Notes: generated by a model from the letters alone, not told the origin. A stretch of 64,000 bases of DNA from Thermocoleostomius sinensis A174 (GCF_026802175.1 NZ_CP113797.1:1713026-1777025); one strand, 5' to 3'; shown: positions 9,998 to 19,104, numbered from the stretch's first letter. Made by a program: numbers and translations.

Positions 9998-10930
9998 CTA
10001 CTCTGCGCCCAGGACACTTGCTAGCAGGGCTTTCTGCGCGTGCATTCGATTCTCGGCCTCGTCCCAAACGCGGGATTGGGGCCCTTCTAGGACAGCTTCT
10101 GTGATTTCTTCACCTCGATGCGCAGGCAAGCAGTGCAACACGATCGCCCTAGAATCAGCTAGCTGCAACAGTTGGTCATTAATCTGATAGGGTTGAAACA
10201 CCTTCATCCGATCGGCAGCTTCATCTTCTTGTCCCATACTGGCCCACACATCGGTATAGAGGACATGGGCCCCCTTCGCCGCAACCTCTGGATCGGAGGT
10301 AACAAGCACTTCCGATCGATCGCCTGCTATGTCGTTGGCTTTGGCAACGATCGCCGCATCCGGTTCATAGCCAGATGGGGCAGCAATGCGAACATTCATG
10401 CCAACCAAAGCGCAGCCCAGCAGCAGCGAGTTGGCCATGTTGTTGCCGTCGCCAATATAGGTCAACGTTAGATCTGTGAATTGACCAAACTCTTCACGCA
10501 CGGTTTGCAAATCTGCCAGCACTTGACAAGGATGTTCTAAATCCGTCAAGGCGTTGATGACGGGAATCTGAGCGTGGCTAGCAAAGACTTCTAGTTCCTG
10601 CTGCTCGAAGGTACGAATGGCCAATACATCCAAATAGCGATCGAGCACTCGCGCTGTATCGATCGTCGGTTCCCCTCGCCCAACTTGCGTAACGCTGGCA
10701 TTAAGATCGAGGACTTGTCCACCCAATTGGTACATAGCAACCGAGAAGCTGACGCGGGTACGAGTCGAAGCTTTAGAGAACAAAAGTCCTAACACATTTA
10801 CCTGATTCAAGCGAGGGGCAATCTTGCCCGATTTCATTGCCGCCGCCAGTTCTAATAATTCCTGAAGTTCATCAGCACTCAGATCCGCCATGCTGAGCAG
10901 ATCTCGCCCTTTTAATGACGTTACACTCAT
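9998..10930 (-). CDS. argF: Ornithine carbamoyltransferase
   Basis: Transfers the carbamoyl group of carbamoyl phosphate to ornithine, giving citrulline in arginine synthesis; cytosolic trimer. The 310-residue product has the family's normal length. The carbamoyl-phosphate motif STRTR is at residues 55-59, HPCQVLADLQT carries the second phosphate/carbamoyl contact region, and HCLPAHRGEE near residue 265 carries the catalytic Cys and the ornithine-binding loop. The ATG at 10930 gives the standard N terminus just ahead of the KGRDLLS motif. It is convergent with the GH57 gene (52 bases between stops). The product supplies arginine, one of the two building blocks of cyanophycin made by the cphA product in this window. 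Confidence 0.97.
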   Translation of the reverse strand: MSVTSLKGRDLLSMADLSADELQELLELAAAMKSGKIAPRLNQVNVLGLLFSKASTRTRVSFSVAMYQLGGQVLDLNASVTQVGRGEPTIDTARVLDRYLDVLAIRTFEQQELEVFASHAQIPVINALTDLEHPCQVLADLQTVREEFGQFTDLTLTYIGDGNNMANSLLLGCALVGMNVRIAAPSGYEPDAAIVAKANDIAGDRSEVLVTSDPEVAAKGAHVLYTDVWASMGQEDEAADRMKVFQPYQINDQLLQLADSRAIVLHCLPAHRGEEITEAVLEGPQSRVWDEAENRMHAQKALLASVLGAE

Positions 10931-11379
10931 CCCAGTCTACTCGATGTATGGTGCCCTAAAACCCTAGCAGATCTCGGAGCCTTGGAGCAGTTCTTGGGGT
11001 ACTTTTCGTCCAAATGACTCCAAAGGCAATGAGCAAGGGAAAGTCTCAAAGGGCGATCTGCCTCATCACCAAATCCTGACAAAAAAATGGCCCGATACGC
11101 TTGTGCAACCCGATCGAGTTGGTTTATGCTATGGCGATGCTGGTTCTTTCGCAGGACGAGAGGAACGGCTGAACGGCTCAAGGTACTGGCGCTGATTAGG
11201 GAAGTTTGGCCGCAACCCTAACCAGCTAACCTAACTTCCTGATTCCAGCAGGAGGCTAGGCTGTGTTGATTGTAGACCAGGTGTCTGCGATCGGCACACC
11301 TTGCTGATGCATGGTTGGGTGACACCCATGCCTTGGGCCGTTCTTAACCCAATAGAAAACATCAGCAAGGAACAAAACA
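10931..11379. other. Divergent spacer between argF and a small cyanobacterial gene
   Basis: About 450 bases between two divergent genes. An 84-codon open frame on the minus strand (10927-11181) overlaps the argF start by four bases, but its sequence looks random and I do not accept it. Between 11270 and 11345 are two short inverted repeats: AGGTGT with ACACCT around a HIP1-like core, and a CATGG/CCATG pair. These could form a structured 5' leader for the downstream gene. No defined riboswitch is recognised. Confidence 0.4.
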
Positions 11380-11580
11380 ATGACTGGAGAATGGAATACT
11401 GAGTTGCCCGTTCAGGAAAGCGATCGGGTACAGATTTGGATTATTGGGACACGCGACCAAGTGATACATCAGATCAATGAGTTCTACGTCAAACGCATTG
11501 CCACTGACCGAGTGCAGTTTACGCCGATCGTTCCGGCTCCGTTTGCCACAGGCAAGTACATGACGGTGTTGGTGCGGTAG
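11380..11580 (+). CDS. Small conserved hypothetical protein
   Basis: A 66-residue product starting at ATG 11380 with an AAGGA ribosome site 9 bases upstream, which supports the start. It has the composition of a compact soluble fold: VQIWIIGTRDQVIHQINEFY, then FTPIVPAPFATGKYMTVLVR, suggesting a beta-alpha-beta-beta arrangement. No transmembrane segment, cysteine pair or nucleotide-binding motif is present. I believe similar short proteins occur in cyanobacteria, but I cannot assign a role. A longer open frame on the opposite strand is a shadow. Confidence 0.6.
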   Translation: MTGEWNTELPVQESDRVQIWIIGTRDQVIHQINEFYVKRIATDRVQFTPIVPAPFATGKYMTVLVR

Positions 11581-11664
11581 TTCCCTATCTAAGAAGGCAG
11601 ACTCAATCCTTACTGTTTGCCTTCTGTTGCGCCCCTCTAATTGACTCGTAAATCTTTGCTTCCT

Positions 11665-11760
11665 CATTCACCAACCCCTTTCCCTTAGGAGAAGGGGAGC
11701 CGAATTTCAAAGTCCCTCTTCCTCAAAGAGAGGGATTTAGGGTGAGGGAAATCGGGGTTT
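11665..11760. repeat. Dispersed hairpin-rich intergenic repeat, possible terminator
   Basis: The spacer after the small gene and before the pdxA stop has the purine/pyrimidine-biased pattern (CCCCTTTCCC, AGGAGAAGGGG, then TCCCTCT paired with AGAGGGA) seen as a dispersed repeat in cyanobacterial spacers. The TCCCTCT/AGAGGGA pair can form a 7-base-pair stem with a 9-base loop. Lying between two converging genes, it may help stop transcription. A weaker relative is seen near 60745-60785. Confidence 0.45.
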
Positions 11761-11761
11761 T

Positions 11762-12814
11762 TCAGTCAATCAGGTTCACCAAACTGCGCTGCTGCACTAA
11801 TTCGATCGCTAACTGAATAGCAGCCTGAAAGCTAGTGGCGTCCGCAATCCCCTTACCGGCAATATCAAATGCTGTTCCGTGATCCGGTGAAGTACGGACA
11901 AATGGTAAGCCGATCGTGGTATTGACGGCCCGATCGAACGCCATCAGTTTGACGGGAATCAAACCTTGATCATGATATAGCGCCAAGTAAGCATCGTGTG
12001 CTTGTACTGTCTGCCCACCAAACCAGGCTTGCGCCGGTTTTACCCACAGCGTATCGGGAGGAATAGGGCCCTCTAGCGTGATCTGCGGAAATCGATCGCG
12101 CATGTCGTTGAGCCAAGCTATCAGCCAATCTTGTTCTTCGTGCCCCAGTTGTCCCTGTTCGCCACTGTGCGGATTGAGGCCAGCCACCGCAATTCGAGGA
12201 TGGGTAATGCCAAAATCCTGGTGCAAACACTCAATCAACAGATCCAGTTTCAGCGTCAGTAGCGCTGGAGAGAGAACATCGGGAACCGATCGCAGCGGAA
12301 TATGCGTAGTTGCTAATAGAGTTCTTAGTGTCCAAGCGGTATGGGGCGATCGAGCCACAAACAACATACCGAATCGCTGCGAGCCAGATTTTTCAGCCAG
12401 TAGCTCAGTTTGTCCCGGATAGACATGTCCAGCCGCTTTCCAAGCAGACTTAGCAATCGGAGCCGTGACAATGCCTTGAAACTCTCCTGCCAGCGTGCGA
12501 TCGATCGCTGTTTGCAAATAGCGAAAACTGGCATCTCCACTCGCGGCATTCCCTACTCCTAGCTGAATCGCTTGTTCAAGATTAGGGTGTGGTACATCCA
12601 AAACGGTCAAGTCTTTAGGATTAGCCAGCACAATATCTGGCATCCGAGCTACCAGATCCTCATAGGTTTGCTGAAGCAGCGATCGACTGCCCACTACCGT
12701 CATCGGCATTTGACCCACTGTTTGACCCACTGTTGGATCAGCCAGCGCCTTCAGCACCACCTCTGGCCCAATTCCCGCCGGATCTCCCAACGCGATCGCC
12801 ACCCGTTGTCCCAT
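11762..12814 (-). CDS. pdxA: 4-hydroxythreonine-4-phosphate dehydrogenase
   Basis: PdxA oxidises 4-phosphohydroxy-L-threonine in the DXP-dependent route to pyridoxal phosphate, using NAD and a divalent metal. From the ATG at 12814 the product is 350 residues and starts directly with the expected [20 protein letters not shown] block. The metal ligands are in PGQTELLA (His/Gln region) and in HDQGLIPVK, and a C-terminal [16 protein letters not shown] completes the metal and phosphate site. The frame extends upstream to 12892, but those 26 residues are not family-like. It is divergent from petM (about 115 bases between starts). No other vitamin B6 gene is nearby. Confidence 0.95.
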   Translation of the reverse strand: MGQRVAIALGDPAGIGPEVVLKALADPTVGQTVGQMPMTVVGSRSLLQQTYEDLVARMPDIVLANPKDLTVLDVPHPNLEQAIQLGVGNAASGDASFRYLQTAIDRTLAGEFQGIVTAPIAKSAWKAAGHVYPGQTELLAEKSGSQRFGMLFVARSPHTAWTLRTLLATTHIPLRSVPDVLSPALLTLKLDLLIECLHQDFGITHPRIAVAGLNPHSGEQGQLGHEEQDWLIAWLNDMRDRFPQITLEGPIPPDTLWVKPAQAWFGGQTVQAHDAYLALYHDQGLIPVKLMAFDRAVNTTIGLPFVRTSPDHGTAFDIAGKGIADATSFQAAIQLAIELVQQRSLVNLID

Positions 12815-12928
12815 TGCCCCTTCTCCGACACCCGATTTTCTCTTCAACCCAACATCGATCCCAAACTGCCCTAAGATTTTATACAGACTCACTCAGTTTA
12901 TTTAGTGTTTGCTAGTAGAGGAAATGTC

Positions 12929-13033
12929 ATGGGCGGAGAAATTTTTAGCACAGCCGTTTTAATGTTCACCATAGTACTGATTGGTTTGGGAATTGGCTTT
13001 CTGATGCTCAGAGTTCAGGGCGGCGAAGAATAA
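12929..13033 (+). CDS. petM: Cytochrome b6f complex subunit PetM
   Basis: A 34-residue thylakoid membrane protein, one of the four small single-helix subunits of the cytochrome b6f complex, which passes electrons from plastoquinol to plastocyanin or cytochrome c6. The sequence starts MGGEIFSTAVL, continues with one hydrophobic helix (MFTIVLIGLGIGFLML) and ends in VQGGEE, as PetM normally does (K/R-x-QG-x-EE). Length is also right (32-35 residues). An AGAGGA ribosome site lies at 12917-12922, 6 bases before the ATG. It stands alone, as petM usually does. It is easily missed because of its size. Confidence 0.93.
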   Translation: MGGEIFSTAVLMFTIVLIGLGIGFLMLRVQGGEE

Positions 13034-13099
13034 CATTCTTTTTCTGGCTCCTGGCGCTTTCTAGCGCTTTCCAGCTTAATTTTCCGGTTAGTCTTCCGG

Positions 13100-13528
13100 T
13101 TAGTCTTCCGGTTCATCTAAATGCTCAGCCACTTCTCGGTATAGATTGAGAACGTGGCTGTCTTTTAGGTAATAAAACACATTGCGCCCCTGTTTGCGAT
13201 AGCTGACCAACCGCAGCGCCCGCAGCGCCCGTAGTTGATGAGAAACCGCCGATTCGCTCATCCGGACAATCGCCGCCAAATCACACACGCACAGTTCCTG
13301 CTTGGCTAAGGCTGACAAAATTCGCAGGCGATTGGCATCACCCAGCAAGCTAAAAAACTCAGCCATGCGCTGCGCTTTCTCTACACTCAGAATATCTTGG
13401 TGAAGCTGACGCACATGATTGAGATCAACCGGATGCTGAACTTCACAATTTAAACTTTTGTTTAAATTTTTGTCGTCCTGGGTGGGGGTGCGTGGGTTTT
13501 TGCGGTCTTGGAAAGAAGCAGGATTCAT
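13100..13528 (-). CDS. ArsR/SmtB-family metal-sensing repressor (ZiaR-like)
   Basis: A 142-residue winged-helix repressor that should leave its operator on binding metal. The helix-turn-helix [13 protein letters not shown] lies at 91-103. Both classical metal sites are present: the alpha5 zinc site of SmtB (Asp123, His125, His136, Glu139, with exactly the SmtB spacing) and the alpha3N-type ELCVCDLA with Cys80 and Cys82, plus Cys28 and His32 in the N-terminal arm. That combination is typical of zinc sensors such as ZiaR or the multi-metal BxmR. The usual partner gene (P-type ATPase or metallothionein) is not adjacent. A 22-base near-palindrome 51 bases upstream is a candidate operator. Metal identity is inferred. 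Confidence 0.88.
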   Translation of the reverse strand: MNPASFQDRKNPRTPTQDDKNLNKSLNCEVQHPVDLNHVRQLHQDILSVEKAQRMAEFFSLLGDANRLRILSALAKQELCVCDLAAIVRMSESAVSHQLRALRALRLVSYRKQGRNVFYYLKDSHVLNLYREVAEHLDEPED

Positions 13529-13578
13529 GACTGATGTGACAATGAGGGCACAAGAGGGCTGAGCTAAGCTGACCGGGG

Positions 13579-13600
13579 TGCATCTAGAAATCTGGATGCA
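13579..13600. promoter_or_regulatory. Candidate operator: 22-base near-perfect palindrome
   Basis: Half-site TGCATCTAGA is followed by AATCTGGATGCA, forming an inverted repeat with one T/G mismatch in eleven positions. It lies in the divergent spacer between the ArsR-type gene and ycf39. The size and symmetry suit a dimeric winged-helix repressor, although the core is not the classical SmtB 12-2-12 TGAA-type sequence. Confidence 0.45.
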
Positions 13601-13738
13601 GAAAGCCTGCCCATCAAGATTTGATCGCGGGCTATCTCCAGAGTAACAATTTTTTATGTAACTCCCGCTTAAACTCGAAGCAGGCCCCCTATTTCTGGTA
13701 TATCTTAATAAAGTTAATATTTTGTTACGGAATCCCTC

Positions 13739-14713
13739 ATGACTTTATTGATCACTGGTGCCACTGGGACGTTGGGAAGGCAGATTGCCCGTCGCGCTTT
13801 GGACGAGGGATACGAGGTGAGATGTTTAGTCCGAAGTTTTAGAAAAGCGTCGTTTTTAAGAGAATGGGGGGCAGAGCTAGTCCGGGGCGACCTGTGCGAA
13901 CCTGCTACACTGCTGCCGGCCTTTGAAGGAGTGACGGCTGTCATCGATGCGGCCACCACTCGCCCGACCGATTCCCTCAGTATCCGCCAGGTGGATTGGG
14001 ACGGTAAAGTAGCGCTGATTCAAGCCGCGAAGGAAGCCGGGGTTGATCGATTTATCTTCTTTTCGATTCTCGATTCCGAGAAGCATCGCGATGTGCCGCT
14101 GATGGATGTCAAATATTGCACCGAGCAGTTTTTGGCAGAATCTGGTCTCAACTACACAATCTTGAAACCCTGTGGCTTTATGCAGGGGTTAATTGGTCAA
14201 TATGCCATTCCCATCCTAGAGAAACAGGCAGTGTGGGTCATGGGGGAAAGTTCGCCGATCGCCTACATGGATACGCAGGATATTGCCAAATTTGCCATTC
14301 AAGCGCTGAAGGTTCCCGACACCATCAACCGTAGCTTTCCGGTAGTGGGTACGCGAGCTTGGAGCGCTGGAGAGATTATTAAACTGTGTGAGCGTTTGTC
14401 TGGGCAGGATGCCAAAGTAACGCGGATGCCGATCGGTTTGTTGCGGTCGGTACAGCGGATGGCGCGCTTCTTCCAGTGGGGCTTGAATTTGGCCGATCGC
14501 TTGGCATTTACCGAAGTGGTGGCCTCTGGCAAGCCGTTAACGGCCTCGATGGACGATACCTACTCAACGTTTGGCATTGATCCCAATGACACCACCACGC
14601 TGGAACAATACATGCAAGAATACTTCAGCCGCATTATGAAGAAGCTGAAGGAACTGGAATACGAGCGAGAGAAGGCGAAAGAAAAATCCAAGAAAAAGAA
14701 GCTATTTCGGTAA
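13739..14713 (+). CDS. ycf39: Ycf39, photosystem II assembly factor (atypical SDR)
   Basis: Ycf39 is an NAD(P)-binding NmrA-like protein that works with high-light-inducible proteins and chlorophyll synthase when chlorophyll is inserted into newly made D1 during photosystem II assembly or repair. The 324-residue length matches. The Rossmann motif GATGTLG begins at residue 7 (here [20 protein letters not shown]), followed by the strongly conserved stretch around [18 protein letters not shown] and [14 protein letters not shown], which is nearly diagnostic. The catalytic YxxxK of ordinary SDRs is absent, as expected. The tail is highly basic ([11 protein letters not shown]), which could favour membrane or nucleic-acid contact. 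Divergent from the ArsR-type gene; stop 16 bases from the next convergent gene. Confidence 0.95.
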   Translation: MTLLITGATGTLGRQIARRALDEGYEVRCLVRSFRKASFLREWGAELVRGDLCEPATLLPAFEGVTAVIDAATTRPTDSLSIRQVDWDGKVALIQAAKEAGVDRFIFFSILDSEKHRDVPLMDVKYCTEQFLAESGLNYTILKPCGFMQGLIGQYAIPILEKQAVWVMGESSPIAYMDTQDIAKFAIQALKVPDTINRSFPVVGTRAWSAGEIIKLCERLSGQDAKVTRMPIGLLRSVQRMARFFQWGLNLADRLAFTEVVASGKPLTASMDDTYSTFGIDPNDTTTLEQYMQEYFSRIMKKLKELEYEREKAKEKSKKKKLFR

Positions 14714-14729
14714 AGCTAGCGAAGCGTGA

Positions 14730-15878
14730 TTAAACCTGCGCTTGCTCCAAGCCGAGGGGAGGCATCTCAATTCCTTGGGCAGTTTCGGCAATAATGAAAT
14801 CCACCACCTCCTCAAATCGCCCGGCTTGTTGGTAGATTTGTCGCTGTCGAGTAGCACCATTCCCGTGTTGCAAAGTTGCCGCCACAAGAGAGGAAATTTC
14901 ATGCCACTCCCCTTGGGATTCTAAGGCAGGACGCACGAAGTCGAGCAGCTTTTCAATCAACTGAGGGGCTGGGATGGCCCGCTCGGTTTCCAGATCGATT
15001 AGATCCGCTGATAACCCATAACGGGCAGCCCGCCAGTGAGCAGCGCGTAAGAGTTCAGGACGGCTGGTGGGAAAAGCAATGTCCTGCAACGCCTGCTCAT
15101 AGCAGGTTCGTACCAATGCCCGCACTAGTCCTGCCACCATTACTGCCTCATCGATCGTCATACAAACATCGGTGACTCGAAATTCGATCGTTTCAAATCG
15201 CTGAGACAAACGCACATCCCAGTAAATCTTTGTGGCGTCTTCGACACTCCCTGTCTGTACCAGCGATTCAACCAGGGCATGGTATGCCGCCAGCGACTCG
15301 AAAATAGTGGGTGGTCCGGCGACGGGCCAACGACTCCAGATTTCAGTGCGATAGCTGGCATAGCCAGTTTCATCACCTAACCAAAAAGGAGAATTTGCAG
15401 ACAAGGCCAGTAAAGGAGCCAACCACACGCGGGCCCGATTCATAACCCGGATGGCAGCCTCACGATCGCGTAGCCCCACATGCACATGGCAGCCAAAGAT
15501 AACCAGTTCGCGAGTTAGTTGTTGGTAGTCTTGCAGCAGATCTTGATAGCGCTTTTTCGGTGTAATTTGCTGTCGTTGCCAATGGGAAAAGGGATGAGTT
15601 CCAGCCGCTGCAATGCGGTTGCCGTCTTTGGCGGCCGCTAGGATGACTTCCCGCCGTAGCTCGGTCAAAGCCGTTCTGACATCGGACAAGGATTGACAAA
15701 TGGGAGTGGCAATTTCAATCTGCGATCGCTGAGCTTCAGGCTGTACAGCTTCGCCAAGGATTTGTCGCGCTAAGGGCAGAATCTGTTGTACCCGCGAACA
15801 AAGCTCTCGATTAGCGGGGTCAATAATTTGATATTCCTCTTCAACTCCAATTGTGAAGGATTCTTCGGGAAGGGACAT
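14730..15878 (-). CDS. Glutamate-cysteine ligase, GCS2 family
   Basis: A carboxylate-amine ligase of the GCS2 family, 382 residues. In cyanobacteria this family is generally assigned the first step of glutathione synthesis (gamma-glutamylcysteine formation with ATP), though YbdK-like relatives have weaker or other ligase activities. The N terminus shows TIGVEEEYQIID, the conserved glutamate-rich metal/ATP block, followed by SQIEIATPICQSL, GTHPFSHW and FGCHVHVGLRDREAAIRVMN, all in the order found in GCS2 proteins. FRVTDVCMTIDEA near the middle adds a further conserved region. gshB is not in the window. I leave the symbol empty because gshA is applied to several unrelated families. Confidence 0.88.
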   Translation of the reverse strand: MSLPEESFTIGVEEEYQIIDPANRELCSRVQQILPLARQILGEAVQPEAQRSQIEIATPICQSLSDVRTALTELRREVILAAAKDGNRIAAAGTHPFSHWQRQQITPKKRYQDLLQDYQQLTRELVIFGCHVHVGLRDREAAIRVMNRARVWLAPLLALSANSPFWLGDETGYASYRTEIWSRWPVAGPPTIFESLAAYHALVESLVQTGSVEDATKIYWDVRLSQRFETIEFRVTDVCMTIDEAVMVAGLVRALVRTCYEQALQDIAFPTSRPELLRAAHWRAARYGLSADLIDLETERAIPAPQLIEKLLDFVRPALESQGEWHEISSLVAATLQHGNGATRQRQIYQQAGRFEEVVDFIIAETAQGIEMPPLGLEQAQV

Positions 15879-16250
15879 ATTGATTTGGCTCCCAAAGGGG
15901 GAATACTGGGTGTTAACTTGATCTTAACTGGACACCTAGAACTACCAGGAGCGTTGAAATACTTCTTACTCAACAACCCGATTGGGTAGATGCATCTTGT
16001 AGGGGTGTTGCGCGCAACGCTCTGACAGTCGGAATCACAGTCGGAATCACAGTCAAGATCAAGGTTGGTAAATCATGTCTGAATTCAGCCACGCCAAATT
16101 TCAATGCCGATTGTTCGATCACTAGCGATACCCTGTTTAAGCGATGCCACGTCAACGGGGCAATGTGGTTCGCTCCCGACCGTCTGTAGAGCCGGACGTA
16201 TAGAATGAATAGTCAGGACTTCTGAATTGGCGCTCATATTCCAAACTCTC
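15879..16250. other. Spacer with a 12-base tandem repeat
   Basis: No gene is supported here. At 16025-16060 there are three consecutive 12-base units: ACAGTCGGAATC twice, then ACAGTCAAGATC. The remaining sequence shows no tRNA, terminator or promoter I can defend. The downstream kinase has no clear ribosome site. Confidence 0.45.
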
Positions 16251-17708
16251 ATGATGAACTTGCCCAATGGTGGGGTCATACTCGGTGGGCGATATCAACT
16301 AATTCACTATCTGGGAGGTGGAGGCTTTGGTCAGACGTATCTGGCTCAAGACAACCATCTGCCAGGGAAACCGCGCTGCGTAGTCAAACATTTGCAGCCA
16401 ATGCTGATTGATGCAGTGAGTTTGGAAACGGCCCAGCGTTTATTTGAAACCGAAGCTCAAGTCCTGTATCGGCTCAACGGCTACAGTCAAATTCCTCGAC
16501 TTTTGGCCCATTTTCAAGAAAATCAGGAGTTTTATTTAGTTCAAGAGTTTATTGACGGTACAAATTTAAGCACGGAATTGCGGGCAGGACATCGCTTCTC
16601 CGAGCCAGACACGATCGCCTTGCTGCAAGACATTTTGGATGTGTTGCTGTACATCCACCACCACAATGTCATTCATCGAGATTTAAAGCCCTCGAACCTG
16701 ATTCGCCGCCGTCGCGATGGCAAAATTGTGCTGATTGACTTTGGAGCCGTCAAACAACTGACCACGCAAATTATTCACACCCATAGCCACACCACTCGCA
16801 CGATCGCGATTGGCTCTCCCGGGTACATGCCCAGCGAACAAATGGCAGGGCGACCGCGCTTTTGCAGCGACCTCTATGCGGTGGGAATGATTGGCATTCA
16901 AGCCTTGACCGGACTGCACCCCAAAAGCCTACCGGAAGATGCCCGCACCGGAGAAATGATTTGGCGCGATCGAACGGAGGTGAGTTTGGAACTGGGGCAG
17001 ATTCTCGATCGGATGGTGCGCTATGACTTTCGTGAACGCTATCAGTCCGCCCTAGAAGTACTCACGGATTTAAAACAACTGGCTCCTACCCGAGAAATTG
17101 TGGAGCCGATTGATGAGCCATCGACGCTCATTCACAATTTTGAAACTCGGATTCAAACCCTAACCGATTTTTCTATCAGTGCCAATGGCTCAGAAGTAGG
17201 GATTGATTATCAACCTTTACAAGACTTATTGGTTGCCAAAGCTTGGAAAGCCGCCGATCGTGAAACTCATCGGCTGTTATTGAAAGCCATCGGACGAGAA
17301 GTCGGACGGTTGCGGGGGGAAGAGATTCGACAATTGCCCTGCCGCGATTTATATACGATCGATTATCTTTGGCTACACTACAGTGATGGTGTGTTTGGCT
17401 TCAGCGTTCAACAAGATATTTGGAAAAGTGTCGGTGGCACTGCTGGTTCCTACCACCCTGATTGGGATCGGTTTTCTAAAAGTCGAGGAAAATGGCGGAT
17501 CAACAGCCCTTGGCATCGGTTTAGTGGCCGAGTAGGCTGGCGCATCAAGGACATCTGGCTACCCTACGATAAGCTGAATTTCTCCCTTGATGCACCCAAA
17601 GGACATTTGCCAACCTGGCATAAAGGGGAACAGCTTTCTGCATTGATGACCCGCTTGGAAACTTGTCGTCCTTATGTTCCACCAATCGACGTAACGCGCC
17701 GATCGTAG
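16251..17708 (+). CDS. Ser/Thr protein kinase with C-terminal GUN4 domain
   Basis: A 485-residue cytosolic protein joining a Hanks-type kinase to a GUN4 tetrapyrrole-binding domain. Kinase landmarks are LGGGGFGQTY at 21-30, Lys46 in VVKHL, HRDLKPSN at 142-149 and DFGAVK at 163-168, so the catalytic residues are intact. From about residue 330 the GUN4 fold starts: DYQPLQDLLVAKAWKAADRE, then DLYTIDYLWLHYSDGVFGFS and a Trp/Lys-rich end. GUN4 proteins bind protoporphyrin and Mg-protoporphyrin and stimulate Mg-chelatase. Such fusions occur in cyanobacteria; a role in coupling tetrapyrrole level to phosphorylation is inference. Start: ATG at 16251 or 16254; a TTG at 16227 is also open. Its kinase domain is closely similar to that encoded at 53020-54963. 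Confidence 0.92.
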   Translation: MMNLPNGGVILGGRYQLIHYLGGGGFGQTYLAQDNHLPGKPRCVVKHLQPMLIDAVSLETAQRLFETEAQVLYRLNGYSQIPRLLAHFQENQEFYLVQEFIDGTNLSTELRAGHRFSEPDTIALLQDILDVLLYIHHHNVIHRDLKPSNLIRRRRDGKIVLIDFGAVKQLTTQIIHTHSHTTRTIAIGSPGYMPSEQMAGRPRFCSDLYAVGMIGIQALTGLHPKSLPEDARTGEMIWRDRTEVSLELGQILDRMVRYDFRERYQSALEVLTDLKQLAPTREIVEPIDEPSTLIHNFETRIQTLTDFSISANGSEVGIDYQPLQDLLVAKAWKAADRETHRLLLKAIGREVGRLRGEEIRQLPCRDLYTIDYLWLHYSDGVFGFSVQQDIWKSVGGTAGSYHPDWDRFSKSRGKWRINSPWHRFSGRVGWRIKDIWLPYDKLNFSLDAPKGHLPTWHKGEQLSALMTRLETCRPYVPPIDVTRRS

Positions 17709-18160
17709 CTATGCTGGAAAGCGAATAGCATTTAATTGGATTTTGAACTAGCCCCTACTGGTTGATTGACGATTTCACTCAAATCCAGTTTATTTAAGAT
17801 AGTACTAGTGTGGAAGAATTAAGGACAAAGGACAAAAGATAAAGTGAAATGCTTCCTAACACTAAAATGTGAATAAGGCTTGTCCTAACTGTTCTCTTCA
17901 AAATCAAGCTGCTTAGGTATAAGTTGAACGTTAATTGAAAAACTCGATCGAAAAGATGAGTTTCGTTCACACTGTCGATTGCATTAACTAATTCATGACA
18001 TCGTGAATCATTACGTAACAACCGAGCTTATTCCATTTGTGGTGAGTGCAGGATGTATTTTGATTTATCTAATCATTTCTGCCAAAACTGAAATGGGAAC
18101 AAAGCTGTTCCGAAAGCATAACAAGAAATAATAACTGCTCAATTACTCAAGTTAACATCT
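17709..18160. other. Spacer before rarD
   Basis: About 450 bases. A short tandem AAGGACA/AAGGACA/AAAGATA patch near 17821-17842 resembles STRR heptamers. A 75-codon minus-strand open frame (17794-18021) is hydrophobic at its end but has no ribosome site and no recognisable family, so I do not annotate it. Nothing else is seen. Confidence 0.4.
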
Positions 18161-19078
18161 TTGAATACCAACGATCGTCCACCCATTTCTACCCAGTCGA
18201 TTGCGAAAACGGGTGCTCTATATGCACTTCTAGCTTATATCTCTTGGGGGTTGCTGCCCATTTACTGGAAATTCTTTGGGCAGGTTCCAGCGGTTGAAGT
18301 CCTATGTCATCGCATGATCTGGTCAATGGTGTTTTTGGCTGGAATTTTGATCGTGCAGCAGCGTAAAGCAGAAATTATTCAGCTTTGGCGATCGCCCCAA
18401 AAACTGGGACTGCTATTTTTAACGGCCGCTTTGCTGACGTTCAACTGGGGACTATATATTTACGGTGTCAACACCGATCGCGTCGTAGAAACGAGTTTGG
18501 GCTACTTTATTAATCCGCTGGTGAATGTGCTGTTGGGGTTTGTGTTTCTTAAAGAGCGACTGAATCTTAGCCAAACGATCGCGGTGTTGCTAGCGAGCAT
18601 TGGCGTTGCCTACTTTGTTTGGCAATTTGGGCAAGTGCCGTGGATTGCCCTAGGATTAGCATTCTCCTTTGCTTTCTACGGACTAGTACGCAAAGTAGTG
18701 TCGGTAGCCCCAATGGTGGGTCTTGCAGGTGAAACGTTGCTGATTGCCCCTATGGCCCTAGCGTTGGTGAGTTACTGGGCCATCACTGGCGTGGGACATC
18801 TAGGTACAAATAGCTGGATAACACTACTGTTTATCGGTGCAGGTGTCACCACCTCGATGCCGCTGCTATGGTTCAACAATGCTGCTAAACGATTACGTCT
18901 CTCTACATTAGGATTTTTTCAGTATTTAGCTCCCAGCATTCAATTAGCATTGGGCATTTTTCTCTATCGTGAGCCGTTTACCCACACCCATGCCGTTACG
19001 TTTGGCTGCATCTGGTCTGCTCTGTTGATTTACTCGCTCTCTTCTTTGCTGCAATCGAGAAAAGAGCAACCCATCTAA
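18161..19078 (+). CDS. rarD: RarD-type EamA-family transporter
   Basis: An inner-membrane protein of 305 residues with about ten hydrophobic segments, matching the RarD branch of the drug/metabolite transporter superfamily. RarD hallmarks include ALLAYISWGLLPIYWK at the first helix, EVLCHRMIWSMVFL, NWGLYIYGVNTDRVVETSLG, YFINPLVNVLLGFVFLKERL and a late FFQYLAPSIQLALGIFLYREPF. The substrate of RarD in cyanobacteria is unknown; chloramphenicol-sensitivity naming from other bacteria should not be carried over. No ATG precedes the first helix, so translation probably begins at the TTG at 18161; the ribosome site is weak. Converges with rsmH, leaving 26 bases between stops. Confidence 0.9.
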   Translation: MNTNDRPPISTQSIAKTGALYALLAYISWGLLPIYWKFFGQVPAVEVLCHRMIWSMVFLAGILIVQQRKAEIIQLWRSPQKLGLLFLTAALLTFNWGLYIYGVNTDRVVETSLGYFINPLVNVLLGFVFLKERLNLSQTIAVLLASIGVAYFVWQFGQVPWIALGLAFSFAFYGLVRKVVSVAPMVGLAGETLLIAPMALALVSYWAITGVGHLGTNSWITLLFIGAGVTTSMPLLWFNNAAKRLRLSTLGFFQYLAPSIQLALGIFLYREPFTHTHAVTFGCIWSALLIYSLSSLLQSRKEQPI

Positions 19079-19104
19079 AGCATCAATCCATCCTGGGTGT
19101 GGGT

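Noticed and set aside
10927-11181. 84-codon minus-strand frame overlapping the argF start by four bases
   Set aside because: Arg/Ser-rich random-looking sequence with no ribosome site or family match.
11362-11667. 101-codon minus-strand frame covering the small gene at 11380-11580
   Set aside because: Shadow of the plus-strand gene, which has a good ribosome site and protein-like composition.
12325-12549. Several frames of 70-115 codons inside pdxA, uvrB, argF, cphA and other genes
   Set aside because: They are off-frame readings of well-identified genes.
17794-18021. 75-codon minus-strand frame with a hydrophobic end
   Set aside because: No ribosome site and no recognisable motif; AT-rich spacer DNA can give such a frame by chance.
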